Positions 43,030-53,650 of a stretch of 64,000 nt of DNA are shown here, one piece after another. Every line of letters starts with the position of its first letter. The first letter of the stretch is position 1. The notes under the pieces are model-generated. The model worked only from the letters and a program-made list of their open reading frames with translations, searched no databases and was not told the origin of the DNA. The position numbers and the translations under genes were made by a program. This DNA is from Ornithodoros turicata (Eukaryota > Arthropoda > Arachnida > Ixodida > Argasidae), in the NCBI RefSeq assembly GCF_037126465.1, contig NC_088209.1, forward strand, positions 7,643,947 through 7,707,946. The letters run 5' to 3'.

Positions 43030-44078
43030 TATTGATGGCGCGAGCGCGGTGCGCGCTGCCTTTATACAGATAAACGCGCGCGCAAAGAAAGGAGAGTGAA
43101 ACCGAAACTCAGAAGCCACCCGTCGCCGCTAGGAGCGCGCGCGCAGCGGAGAGCTGAAACCGAAAACACTCGCGGGCGGGCGGGCGGCGCAGAGGGCGCT
43201 AGGAGCGCGCGCGCGCATGCGCGGTCGGGTGGAGCAGAGGGCGCGTCGCCTCAGTCAGTTTCGCTCTGGCTGTCGCAGAAAGCAGACGCGCGCTCCCCGC
43301 GCTTGCTCAGTTTCTGGCTGGCTGTCGCGGCGAGCAGACGTGTGCTCGGGTGTTCCGCTCTCGCTCAGTTTCTGCCTAGCTGATGAGCAGTCGCTGCGGG
43401 GGAAAAGGTGAGTGATTGACGCGCTCCTTTTCTCGCATGTTTGCCGTGTTTAGCGGTGACCAACGAGTGATTTGACCGCGCTCGTGTTAAGCCTTTTCTC
43501 GCATGTGTAGACTTGTTTTGCGATGAGCAAGCCTTTTGTTTGTGTTGACGCATGTTTAGCGATGTGTGCCCAGTAGTTCCCGCCTTGTGTTAGCTCCATA
43601 GTGTTGTGACGCTGTGGTTAGGCCTAAGCGATCGCCTCCGTAAGCCTTTTTCCCCGATGTGTACTGTTTTCTCCGTGCTGTTTTAGCAGTAGCGGTTAGA
43701 CCTTTTCTCTCGCATGCCTAGACTTGTTTAGCAGTGCTGCCATTTTTACCTGCTGCTAGTATCTTGTTCTCTGTCTTTCACATCTAGAGCTATGATGGTG
43801 GCGCCATCTGGTGTGATGCCTTGCAACTAAGTGGCCACCTGTCGTCGATCTCTGCAACTGCTGGGTGCCAACTACTAACATGGCGGGCGCTGGACACTCG
43901 GGTGTTGCGGAGCGGCTTCTTCGCCGCGGCATCGTTGATTTTCGAATAAATTGTTTCTCTCCACTCTATTTCTATCTTTTTATTTTCTGCCGATTTTTTT
44001 ATTTTTTATGACCACGATTATCCGGAAAAGCACAACTGGTCTGGACACGAGATAGACGTTCCCCAATTAGTGTGATGG
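43030..44078 (-). repeat. Right terminal inverted repeat of the Polinton
   Basis: Inverted partner of 33241-34284. ORFs in the two TIRs mirror each other only because the DNA is repeated. The longest copies (about 60-95 codons) are Arg/Ser/Ala-rich products of GC-rich sequence, not proteins. Confidence 0.85.
43060..43066 (-). promoter_or_regulatory. TATA-like box in right TIR, facing inwards
   Basis: The mirror copy of the left TIR box, about 40 bp upstream of the ATG of the minus-strand ORF at 42579-43022. Each TIR would thus supply a promoter for inward transcription. Confidence 0.5.
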
Positions 44079-44825
44079 CCGTACGGGTCTCTACGGCCGG
44101 AGTGAATGGTCGCTTTGTTAGACTGCGGAGGGGTTTACGTGAATGAAGTCATCTTCATTCCAGACTGGTTACAGACGCGGGAGCTTCTCTGAGTCCTCGT
44201 TGGCAGTTAACATCCTGATTTCTGCATAGCAGCAGCGAGACAGTAGTCTGAGGTAACATTGTCTTATGTTCATTGCAGCAGGCATCTGCACTTTTCAGGT
44301 GAGATATAAACAGGAAAACACGGAGAAAGCACACCCTTAAAGAACTCGCGGAAGAAATTCTAAGACTATTGAAAAAAAAAACACAAGAAGGACTTCAAGA
44401 CGTTCGGTGGCAAGACACAAGGGAAAGCACTGAAGCCGCTACATCAAGGACCTGAATAATAGGTCGGCCAAGGCAGGAAACAAGTACACCGCCTACAATT
44501 CGCATCCTGATTCCTATCCCTATTGTTTTCTTTCCAAGGCGCTGCCAGAGTTCCGCTGAAGAACGGCAGACATGTGTTGCTAACGTTGTTATTGTGAACG
44601 CCAGGGAAATGAGCGAATAATCGACAGGGCAAACAGCAAGAAGTGAAAAACACGAGACGCCGTTCATGCGCGGTCCTGAAGAAAGAAACAGACAATAATT
44701 TCTGAGAAACAGACTGAGAAATTGCCGGTCTGTTAATTTTTCCCTTGGCTCGTGTCCTCAGCATTGTCTCGATGAGCCAGCTAGTGTGCGCCTTTTCGCA
44801 GCTTTCAATTACACAGAGTAACCAC
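44079..44825. other. No gene recognised
   Basis: Right flank of the Polinton. A 131-codon minus ORF (44444-44839) has no recognisable features. An inverted GTACGGG..CCGTAGAG-like motif follows the Polinton tip directly. Confidence 0.45.
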
Positions 44826-45402
44826 CACAGGGGTGACACAGACCCGCCATTGTTGTAACTACCCTCAACCGAGTGTTTTCTGCAAAGCTGCCACCTTGTC
44901 CTGGTCGCATGTTATAAAAAACGTCATTTTGGGGTCACGTGACTTTGTTTACATGTCGTTTCGCCGCTTACCATCATATTTCCGTAGTCATAACGCCAAC
45001 AGATGAACGTATTTTGCGAGCGTAAACTATGCGGTGCTTCTTCCGCAACAAGGTAGCCAATTTCTCCTCAGTTTAAGTACATCGCATCCGCTCAGTGAGC
45101 CTTGACGCGCGGTCGTCATCACAGCTTTGTAAGTCGTCAACAGTACGAGGGCCTATGTACAAAAACGCGTGTTTTACTGCGAGATACTCGCATAAAAATA
45201 ATTACCACGATCGAAAGAGATCCAGAACGTTGCGCAGAAACAACAACAATCGGTTTGGCCGCCGATCACGGGAGCCGCCATCTATAAGGTCACGTGTGCC
45301 TTGACCTTTGATGGGACGTGCGACCAGGACCTGTCCAGGATGCATTGCGTTCGCCCAGCACGCTTTCATATAGGGAGCAATACACTAAATGGCACCCCTG
45401 AG
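44826..45402. mobile_element. hAT MITE (CACAGGGGTG family), copy A
   Basis: The left end CACAGGGGTGACA and the right end TGGCACCCCTGAG are inverted. The whole 577 bp aligns with the copy at 60561-61129 (shared blocks: CCATTGTTGTAAC, CTTGTCCTGGTCGCA, TTTCTCCTTAGTTTAAGTAC-like, GGATGCATTGCGTTCGCCCA). The TSD is not visible at this copy, but copy B has a clean 8-bp one. Confidence 0.75.
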
Positions 45403-45776
45403 TGACAGAGAGGGGGGAAAGGGAGTCGGTTTTGCTTTCTATATCCCTCCGTCGTTAATCACCTCAGTTCCGCCCCTCCTTTCTTCCTTTTTCGTCTATA
45501 GGCCAACTTGACTAAAGTATCACCCGGTGACAACGGCGCCAACTGCTATTATTTAGCGTCGAGCGCCTTCACTGGACTGTGTATTCACACGGACGACATG
45601 CTCACGGGTTATTCCGGTGGAAGAAAAAGCGAAAACACTGTTCACAGAGACGTCCGTCCCGCGTATTACATTGAGCATTCACAAGGTGCGGAATATCAGA
45701 GGTGGCGTACTGCGCACTTAGCAGACGACACGGTCAGCGCGTCTTTCCTGTCGTCTGCTACGAGAAATCTTGTCAC

Positions 45777-46817
45777 TAGACCTGTAAAGTAATTAATTAC
45801 TTCCGGGATTACATTAGGCTTTATGTAATTGTAACAGTAATTGAATTACTTTTACAAGTAACGCGCAACGCATTTATAATTACTTTCGGAATTACTTTGA
45901 ACGCTATCTGGGATGGCCCAATGTTTAAAGTTTGGGTCAGTTCCACACCGTTTTTTTTTTTTTTTCGCGGTGATTACCCAAAGACTCGATTCAGATCGGT
46001 ACATTTTTCGGCACAGAATTTTTTTTGTTTTTTACATTTGAATGTGGAAGGAGAAAATTCTTGCGCCATGGGAAAAGGAGTACGAATTGTGGGTATCGAC
46101 CCGCACTTCAGGAGTCATTAGAGTGGTTGAAAGATCTTCCTCGTGTGCTCGACGTGTTCATGAAGTACAATGTTGGGCTGCCCAGCTGTGCACCCGTGGA
46201 GCGTCTGGTTTCGGTTGGTGGTCTTGTTATGACAAAGAGACGTGACAGCCTTACAGACAAGAACTTTGACAATACCGTATGTTGGAAAGGAGCAGGAATC
46301 AAGCTTTAGGTAACGTTTAATGGCAGATGACTAAGACCGACTGTGCGGATGACGATGGGAACAACTGCGGGTGAAGCGCGCACAGGCCACGAGCGTCAAG
46401 GGACGAAACATCAGCTTCCCTTTTCTTACACCGTACTCTTGAAATCCAATGGACGTTACAAGCTGCATTCATGATCTGCACTTTGTTCACATACCTGAAG
46501 AAAGAAAGCCTTTTGACTGCGATGTTCTGTGTTACTTTAACGTGGCAAGAGGCTTGTCCTTGTGCAAGACTTCTCTATTTTTTTTTTCTACCACGGATAC
46601 AACTACCACCATCTTTCAGCATGTGCAATAAATGTGCTCATCAAATCTTGCAGTTTGCACGTCGTTTGCCCGTTGCAGTCAACTTTGTGAATGTAATTCA
46701 GTTTAATGCAATTGCTTTGACAGTATCTGCAATCGTAATTGAATTACAATAAAAAATGAATAATTGCAATCGTAATTCAATAACTTCGGAAAAGAATAGT
46801 AATTTTTACAAGCCTCA
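45777..46817 (+). mobile_element. hAT element relic, 1.0 kb
   Basis: The left end TAGACCTGTAAAG and the right end, inverted to TGAGGCTTGTAAAAA, are related termini followed by AATTAC-rich subterminal repeats. The interior keeps the C-terminal dimerisation region of a hAT transposase. TSDs are not recognisable, so age is considerable. Confidence 0.6.
46106..46309 (+). pseudogene. hAT transposase dimerisation domain fragment
   Basis: The frame gives LEWLKDLPRVLDVFMKYN, GLPSCAPVERLVSVGG and TKRRDSLTDKNF, the classic hAT C-terminal dimerisation motif (P.S.APVER.FS.AG......R..L). It ends at a stop at 46307-46309. The RNase H-like catalytic part is missing upstream. It represents roughly the last 65 residues of a protein usually longer than 500. 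Confidence 0.85.
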
Positions 46818-47305
46818 CTGTGTCGCTCGCGCTCAGAAAGCTATCACGTTTTTCGCGTCTTCCGCTTCTGCGGAGAGTGTCCCTCGTGCACTGCTGTACG
46901 TAACGGCGTTACAATAATTGATACTTTTTTCGATATCAGAGTGCGGACCGCGATACTTTTTAAGCCGGTTCCGTTACAGATTTACGGTAACTCGATCTCC
47001 GTAGCGTTACCGATACCGATACTTTTTTTAGTGCTCCACGATTTCCTGACCGACCATATTTCATACCCTTATTCCTTGTCACAGGTCCACGCAGCGCTCG
47101 GCAAGAAGCCTGTGAACACGCCTACGTGCTCCATAACGGAAATTATACCAAACACGTGTTCACTTTTTTTTCGAACCTGGACGAAATAACCAAGCTGCAC
47201 TCAAGAAAAGAGTTGAGGTCAACGAACAGAGGTCAAGTCGTCCTAGACAGTGCGCTCTGGATTCCACTGCTAAGCTGCCGTGTCGCACTGAGTCACGGCC
47301 GCATA
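46818..47305. other. No gene; TAACGG/CGATAC-rich repeat remnants
   Basis: GTAACGGCGTTACAATAATT and GTTACCGATACCGATACTTT near 46900-47035 look like subterminal repeats of another hAT-type element, without a definable pair of ends. Confidence 0.4.
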
Positions 47306-48632
47306 TAATCCCCTGGTTGAATAATTGGTAAACACGTGGCGCCATCGAAGTAATTTCTTTTTGGTGAAGATCCTTGGGACATCGGCAATGAACTGAGTAG
47401 TGAACGGCTCATTTGCATACGCTCACTACTTAAATAAACATGCTAACTCTTAGCTTTTACTTCGCACACTTACGGAACCTCTGTTTTACGTATTCGGGAT
47501 GATGGTTGAATAGGAGCCTGCTATGTGGTGTAGCTAATTTTTAAGAGTGTACCACGCTAGTTCACAGTTCTCGCGGCGCATTCGTCATCATCCATGACAA
47601 GAGCGCGCTGTCTCACCTCAGCACGACAGAACCGCCAGCGCTGTTTACCGCTTTGAGAACTTGAAGACACTTCAACTTGAACTTGAAAACACTTTGAGAA
47701 CCGCTTTGAGAACGAATACCAAAGCGTCTCATGCGGCTGTTCCTAATCTCCCGTCGCCCCCGTGCGTGAACCAGGCGGATGAACACGAAATTGACGATGA
47801 AAGATGAACGTCACTGAAAAGGTTAGCCAGCTGTAGGACTCGGACCCACATCTTCTGGATTGCCGGCCCAGGGCTCTACCAATTGAGGTAAAGCTAACAC
47901 GCCTTCTCAGCTGCTTCCAAGGTGCGTCATCTGAAGGGACAAACCAGCCACTCTCTCTGACTCATCCTCCTTTCACTCTTACAAGAGTGAAGTAGCGTAG
48001 TAGTAGTAGTAAGAGTGAAAGGGGGATGAGTGAGAGAGAGTGGCTGGTTTGTCCCTTCAGATGGGGGGACGCACCTTGGAAGTCGCTGAGAAGGCGTGTT
48101 AGCTTAGCTCGATTGGTAGACCCCTGGACCGGCAATCCAGAAGATGTGGGTTCGAGTCCTACAACTGGCTAACCGTTTCAGTGACTTTCATCGTTAATTT
48201 CTTAGGCAAATTGAGGCTTTGTATGTATTTGTCCCTTCTATATCTTTCCAGCCTCAGAACATCAGTTCTTTCATGTTCACGAAATTGACGGCCGGATAGC
48301 TGATCCAAAGAGCGCATTGGTGCATCGCTCCGCGCAAGAAATATGTAAACCGAAACAAATTAATTACTCGGAAAAATCACTAAGTGTCGATGCGTTCTTT
48401 TTTTCCCGATGCGATAAGGTCCCGATGCGTAAAAAAGAGGTTCCGTAAGCGTGCGAAGTAAAAGCTAGGAGTTAGCATGTTTAGTTAATTAGTGAGCGTA
48501 TGCAAATGAGATGCTCACTACTCAGTCCATGGCCGATGCCCCAAGGATCTTTACCAAAAAGAAATTTCTTGGATGGCGCCACCTGTTCAGGAATTATTGA
48601 GCCAGGGGATTATCGTGAAACACCTTGTATAC
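47306..48632. mobile_element. Palindromic repeat (GGTGTTTCAC family), full copy with nested dimer
   Basis: The outer blocks 47311-47480 and about 48440-48620 are inverted copies. The right tip reads GTGAAACACCTTG followed by TA, as in the left tip of the copy at 32124. The left tip lacks about 18 bases. The central part holds a tRNA-repeat dimer (47796-48277). Non-coding. Confidence 0.65.
47796..48277. mobile_element. Inverted dimer of a tRNA-derived repeat, inserted as one unit
   Basis: Two copies of a repeat lie tail to tail around about 47998. Each has a tRNA-like part (minus 47822-47898; plus 48098-48173) and a shared body (CTTCTCAGCGACTTCCAAGG-like, GGTGCGTCATCTGAAGGGAC, CACTCTCTCTCACTCATC-like). 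CACGAAATTGAC occurs at 47784-47795 and 48278-48289, so the dimer has a single 12-bp TSD. The tRNA-like parts pair at the acceptor stem (GTTAGCT/GGCTAAC) and have a B box, but carry extra bases before the acceptor and C instead of T before the anticodon, so they are not working tRNAs. Confidence 0.8.
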
Positions 48633-49539
48633 TGTGGTGTTGTAACCACGGCCTACTTAGGTCGTGGTTGTAACTTCCGATAGGTTTCCTTGGTCATTGC
48701 ACTCCACGGTATGTGGGCGCCCCTGGGGGGCCCCATGGTATGGGGGGGGGCACTAACGCAATTGTCCTATCGACCTCTGTCAGCTGCCGGAGAGGCCACG
48801 GCCTGCTAGGATTGCAGAAGAAGACTTTGCGAACCAACTACCGATAAGTCAAGCAAAGTATCCGAACTGCATAATAAGTATGCTGCCCTTTTACTGCAAA
48901 ACTGTGTCGCGTACCTGGCCCTGTTCCGCGTCAAGTTACTCACTGTGTCTCCGCGCGTCAGCTCGCCACGGCACGGCGCCAGCTGTACTCCCTTCGCCGC
49001 TCCGTTTAAATTCGCTCTCGAGAAAACTCATTGCATGACGAAGGCAAAATTTTGGTTCTAGACTCAGAAAAATATGTTCTTTCTGATGAAAACGAGAAAG
49101 AAATCATTTCGTAGTCCCTTTAAGAAGGGTCGTCTACAGACAGTCCACCTCTATACCTACGGTCGCGTGGGTTCAATCGCATGTGCAGCCATTCTGAGTT
49201 TGCCAGGAATTGCAACCCGTCCAGCGGAAGACCTTTCAATCCGGTCCACTCATGCTGTCGGAGTTCTTCGGGTGCTGCACCAAGCATGTTCTCTACCCCG
49301 GTTGGCAAAGGATCCGCTAGAAAAAAAAGAAAACACTTGATGTGGCAGAAATGGCTTCTACCGGCGTAGCACTAATATTGTTAATATCGCGCTATCTGCG
49401 GAATGAATTCCGCAGAGCTTATGTCTTATATCTGCGTTATAGCTTAGATTAGAGCTTATATCTTATGAATTCCGCGTTGCATTGATTACACGCGGGCGGT
49501 GGCGAAGACGACGGCGGCGGAATCTGAAACATCCACGGA
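48633..49539. other. No gene recognised
   Basis: Contains a G/C-rich stretch with GGGGGGCC and a G9 run near 48727-48750 and an AT-rich palindromic patch (GCGGAATGAATTCCGC) near 49395-49490. No protein or RNA gene recognised. Confidence 0.5.
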
Positions 49540-49735
49540 TTATGAGAGAACTGATGTTCTGAGGCTGGAACAACATAGAAAGGACAGAGTCATTGAAAGC
49601 CTCAATTGTCTAAGAAATTAACGATGAAAGATGGAAGGCACTGAAAACATTGCCAGCTGCAGGACTCCAACCCACATTCATCGTTAATTTCGTAGGTAAT
49701 TGAGGCTTTGTATGTACTTCTGTGTAGGCTATGTA
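49540..49735. repeat. Fragments of the tRNA-derived repeat
   Basis: AACTGATGTTCTGAGGCTGG, a truncated tRNA-like part (GCAGGACTCCAACCCA) and TCATCGTTAATTTC..GAGGCTTTGTATG match parts of the dimer at 47796-48277 in mixed orientation. It is a broken inverted dimer without a visible TSD. Confidence 0.6.
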
Positions 49736-49804
49736 CTGCATCCGAGTCTGCTTTACAACCCTTGCTGGCGATTGTCAAGGTTGTTGCACGGGTGGCGTAT
49801 AAAG

Positions 49805-51640
49805 ATGCCCTACCGTGCAAGGCTGAATCCCAAAGCCGTTCCCTTTGCGCTTTGTGTTACACGAACGGTGGCTTTTCCTCTTATGGATTCGGTAAGAAAA
49901 GATATAGACCAAATGGCCCTACAAGGCGTCATCGTTCCTGTTGATGAACCAACTGAATGGTGAAAGATGAAAGTCACTGAAAAGGTTAGCCAGGTGTAGG
50001 ACTCGAACCCACGTCTTCTGGATTACCGGTCCAAGGCTCTACCAATTGAGCTAAGCTAACACGTCTTCTCGGCGACTTCCAGGGTGCGTCATCTGAAGGG
50101 ACAAACCAGTCACTCTCTCTCACTCATTCTCATTTCACTCTTACATTTTTGCTCACTCATACACACATTCATACGACGGGATCGACGCAAGCAGCAAGTG
50201 TTGAACGAGAGAGAACTGATGTTCTGAAGCTGGAACAAGGCTATGAAGGCCGAGGCTACGTTGTTCCCCCCTCAGAACCATCTCTCTCTCAACAAGTTCT
50301 CTCCTGTTCAACTGAATGGCCCTGTGGCTTCGTGATAGCAAGGAAACCAAATGGAGTTTACAGGACTCGCCCTACTCGACTACAGCCCTTTGAAGAAATT
50401 TGTTGGAAGGGAGCTTCATCCTATCCCAATTACAGACTGTCATCGCCCAGATAGGTGATTCCAAGTACTTTTCCAAAGTGGATTCAAATTCTGGATACTG
50501 GAAGTTCCTGTTAACCGCAGAATTTCAGCTATTCACGATTTTCATTACTCCCTTCAGTCTCTACAAGTTTACCAGGTTGTTCTTTGGCGTATCGTCCGCA
50601 CCAGAATGTTTCCACAAGATGGCTCATACCATCTCTAGGATAGATAGCGTTGTTTGTAAATGAACGACATTCTTGTCCATGGGTCGATAAAGAATGAGCA
50701 CGACAAACAACTCGCTCGTTTGCTGGACAATGGCGTAACACTGAACAAGGACAACAGTGTCGTTCAAGGGTCAAGTTCTTAGATCACATCTGGAACTGGA
50801 CAGTAGACTATAGTATCTACTGACGTTTCATCGTATGTCCTTGAAGCCGTTCTTAGCGTTCTTAGCATTCTTAGACAGTTAGAACCACACGCGACCTATC
50901 GACCTGTAGCACACGCTTCTAGTAGTCCCACGGACACGAAATATGCCAAATAGAAAAGCAAGATCTTGCCATGGGTTGGGCGTGCGAGAAGTTTCGGAAT
51001 TACATCTTCTCGCATGCATATCACTGTCGAGACGGTTCGTGAGCCGTTTCTCCCTTTCTGTAACGATGGAATCCTTGGATGACAAAACTCCACGTCTGCA
51101 AAGACTGATGCGGTATTCATTCGACTTGGTTCATGTCCCAGTGTTTGGGGTCCCCTTGGTTCATGTCGAACCATTTGTCGCGGCCGATATTCGAGGACAC
51201 CGATTTTGAGGATGAGCTGTCTGCCTACGTCGCGTTCCTTCCTGCGAGAGAACAGAGTCTGTTTCAGTCAACAGTGCCCAGTCTAAATATGTTGTCTGCC
51301 GGATGCTCTCCATAGATATTCAGCAGGGTTGGTGAGGTAGAGCACACGTTGACGCGAGTTCCAAGGACTACTGGCAAGGGAGATTTGGTATCTGCTATGG
51401 AGACGGACTACTTATGAGAGCAGTCCTGATTATTGTTCCTGTTCTTGCGGCAATGGATCTCTTCTACTTCTCTGGAAAGTGGTTTCCGTTGGTAACGGAC
51501 TACTGCTCTCAAGAAATTAAATAGTGCTCACAGGGCTCTTCAAAGTTGTTGTTATACACCAAAAGCAAGTAGCTTCAGTCCAGCTGAGGTGGTAATGGCC
51601 CGTCGTCTTCGTACGTCGGTCCTAGTTCTCTCTTCCCACT
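49805..51640 (+). pseudogene. Gypsy pol relic (reverse transcriptase to integrase), interrupted
   Basis: RT starts with NPKAVPF and KDIDQMALQGVIVPVDEPTEW, where a tRNA-derived repeat interrupts it. It resumes with GFVIARKPNGVYR, shifts frame near 50410, and continues through KYFSKVDSNSGYW and LFFGVSSAPECF. The catalytic box reads MNDIL after a stop, instead of MDDIL. RNase H remnants (DDKTPRLQRLMRYSF, about 51075-51130) and an integrase tail (SFSPAEVVMARRLRT, near 51570-51610) follow. Decayed copy; no LTR identified. Confidence 0.8.
49961..50308 (-). mobile_element. tRNA-derived repeat inserted in Gypsy RT
   Basis: A 348-bp insertion between copies of CAACTGAATGG (49950-49960; 50309-50319). 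The minus strand has a tRNA-like part at 49985-50060 with a GGU anticodon-like triplet and B box GGGTTCGAGTCC. In the repeat's own orientation, however, the tRNA part is near the 3' end, unlike a classical SINE. The body matches the dimer at 47796. Removing it joins the RT codons on either side. Confidence 0.8.
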
Positions 51641-51676
51641 TAAACGACGTTGAGTTCGAAGAAGTGCGATGAGGTT

Positions 51677-51691
51677 GGGGGGGGGGGGGGG
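51677..51691. repeat. G15 homopolymer
   Basis: An uninterrupted run of 15 G just past the Gypsy integrase tail; the second long G run in the window. Confidence 0.8.
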
Positions 51692-52070
51692 TTGAGTTAT
51701 ACACACTGCACGCGGAGGAGGTCAGGGGAAGGGCCTCCTGGTGTATACAGTGCCGGCATCTGTCTGTGCCAATTTTGGTGCGCAGCAAGCGCGTGAAAAG
51801 CAGCCGGCTGTCGTCCGCTAGCGGAAATGCTGTTCGACCGAAAAATCCGACAAGACTCCATCTGAAATTCTAATGGTTTGGCCCATTAACAACTCTTAGT
51901 GGTCCAACAGGACTGTCAGCGATCGAGCAAATGCTGTCCCAAGGCACGTTAGGATTGCCAAATAGCCTCACAAAAAGTCCTTATGGTACCACATACCCCA
52001 ACAAAGGGTACCGAAATGCCCAGCAGGTGAGCTATGCGGCCCCACAGGAGAACCCAATAGTCCGTCAACG

Positions 52071-52421
52071 AGGCTTTTCGGTGCTGCGTACTTCGCTGTG
52101 CGCCATTTTCGCTATTTCCTTGAGGGTCGGCAGTTCACAATCGTTACCGACCACAAGCCTCTCACTTTCGTCTTCCGGTCAGCGAGTAACCGTCACTCGC
52201 CGCGTGAGACCCGCCATCTTGCTTCCCTTGCGGAGTTTTCCACCGACGTCATTCATGTGCGCGGCACGGACAACACTCCTGAAGGTGAATTCAGTCGAAT
52301 TGGTGCCCTACACAACTTGTCCTGCTCCTCGAAAGACCGTTCGGGTCACCAAAAACGTTGGTTTCGGCTAGCTACAGAAGGAAGAACTAAGTTAAACGAC
52401 TTCCAGCAACAACTGACTTAA
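52071..52421 (+). pseudogene. Gypsy RNase H fragment
   Basis: FAVRHFRYFLEGRQFTIVTDHKPL, RSASNRHSPRETRHLASL and IHVRGTDNTPEGEFSRI-type motifs are those of Gypsy RNase H, where the usual ending is 'G.DN..AD.LSR'; here the Asp before LSR is lost. It belongs to a different Gypsy lineage from the relic at 49.8-51.6 kb. No LTR or flanking domains recognised. Confidence 0.8.
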
Positions 52422-52536
52422 TTTGCAGAGACGAAAGTGTGCACAAAGCTTTATGCGCCAGCACCTGACTGTGCTTGCCTGGTGCATTGCCTTGGTCGTG
52501 CGGCGGCACAACGCGACCAAACAGGTCATGCCTCAT

Positions 52537-52823
52537 CAGTGGCGTCGCTAGTGTACGCGTCGCCCGGTGCGGGGGCTCTTTGCGCCACCCCCCTCTCCCC
52601 ACCCCATGCCCCCATTAACGGATCCTTTTCCGTACCAGGCGATTCACGATGAATAAACATATTACACTACACCCAGAAGAAAAAAGATAATGTACATCGG
52701 AGAAGCTCGTCATGTTGTTTTCGGCGTCATCGTACCGCAGAGAACGGTAGGAAGCGGCAGTACTGGTGCGGCGCGTCACCCCTTCCGTCTCTTCACTCGG
52801 TGAGCACCGCACCAACGCCACTG
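52537..52823. mobile_element. 287-bp hAT MITE with perfect 8-bp TSD
   Basis: The ends CAGTGGCGTCGC and, inverted, CAGTGGCGTTGG lie between copies of TGCCTCAT (52529-52536; 52824-52831). Internal inverted GTGCGG/CCGCAC blocks support the pairing. Non-coding. Confidence 0.85.
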
Positions 52824-52831
52824 TGCCTCAT

Positions 52832-53456
52832 AGTAGATCAGGATCATAGTAGTAGCCCTTAATTGGACATCAGAGATATAGCGTATCGTCCCTAAAACAC
52901 TCCACGCGAGACCCTGTAAAGGACATGACTGTGAAAGGTTAGACGGAAATTGCGCCGTGCCCTAGTCTTGTCCTTCAGTGTTTCCTTCTAGTGAAAGTTT
53001 TATCTGGTATAAGAAATGGGCGACGCTATAGCTGACGTTGTTACAGTATTCAATAAAGCAGCTCGCATTGTCCTGACAGGCCGATAGATCTCCGACCGTC
53101 ATGCTACTAATGTTCTATGCCGTCTGACTCATTGCGACTCTTAATATTATAATATTGCTTCAGGATTCAGCTAAATATCGTTCGTGATACGTGACACCCA
53201 TAAAACTTCCCTACACTGATTAGCGATCAGAGCCTCAAGGTCCCAACCTCAAGTCCCAGGTCCAAGGTCCCTCAACGCCCCAGCGTGCAATGACGATTGA
53301 GTATTACGCGACGCTCGCAGTCTATAAAAGGCCACGTGGCATGCACCAGTACCGTAGGCTGGGAGCTGCATAGGTGAACTTCTTTTCCGTATATCCGCCC
53401 GATACCGCGTGTCGGCTGTTTGAAAAATTTTGGGGCGGCGGCAACTGGGCATTTGA
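52832..53456. other. No gene recognised
   Basis: Ordinary sequence; one short redundancy (AAGGTCCC / CAAGTCCCAGGTCC) near 53236-53275. No coding or RNA feature. Confidence 0.5.
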
Positions 53457-53650
53457 TGGTACCAGTTCAAGGACGGTAGCAACGGGTGAGTGAAGAGGTA
53501 CCACTTCGACCTGGGCTGGCATCAACTAAAAAGTGAACTGGTACCAGTTCAAACTGGGCTGGTGGCAACTGGAAAGTGAACTGGCACCAGTTCAAGCTCG
53601 ACTGGTAGCAACTGGAAGTGAAGTGGTGCCTGACCGCACTGGACCAGTTT
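53457..53650. repeat. Palindromic-motif cluster 1 (AACTGGTACCAGTT)
   Basis: At least three degenerate copies of the self-complementary motif AACTGGTACCAGTTC alternate with GGCAACTGG/AGTGAACTGG units. ORFs through it are artefacts of the repeat. Confidence 0.75.

Larger units (their letters stand above)
33241..44078 (+). mobile_element. Short Polinton/Maverick element
   Basis: A 10.8-kb unit bounded by TIRs of about 1.04 kb. It encodes a packaging-type ATPase, a retroviral-type integrase, a probable stub of an adenovirus-type cysteine protease, a protein-primed family B DNA polymerase, and several ORFs of unknown role. Polintons are usually 15-20 kb and carry capsid proteins; none is recognisable here, so this is a reduced copy. 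Frameshifts in ATPase, integrase and PolB, and a SINE in PolB, show decay. No clean 6-bp TSD is visible and the outermost bases differ between ends, so tip positions are approximate. Confidence 0.85.

Noticed and set aside
43096..43383. Arg/Ser/Ala-rich 95-codon ORF, with a mirror copy at 33941-34219
   Set aside because: Both lie in the Polinton TIRs and exist because the GC-rich DNA is repeated; the frames end differently in the two copies.
44079..44110. Possible Polinton 6-bp TSD at the right tip
   Set aside because: The six bases after the right tip (CCGTAC) do not match those before the left tip; no duplication can be claimed.
48098..48173. Candidate tRNA gene
   Set aside because: The acceptor stem pairs and a B box exists, but there are extra bases before the 3' acceptor strand, a mismatched D stem and no T before the anticodon; it is part of a dispersed repeat.
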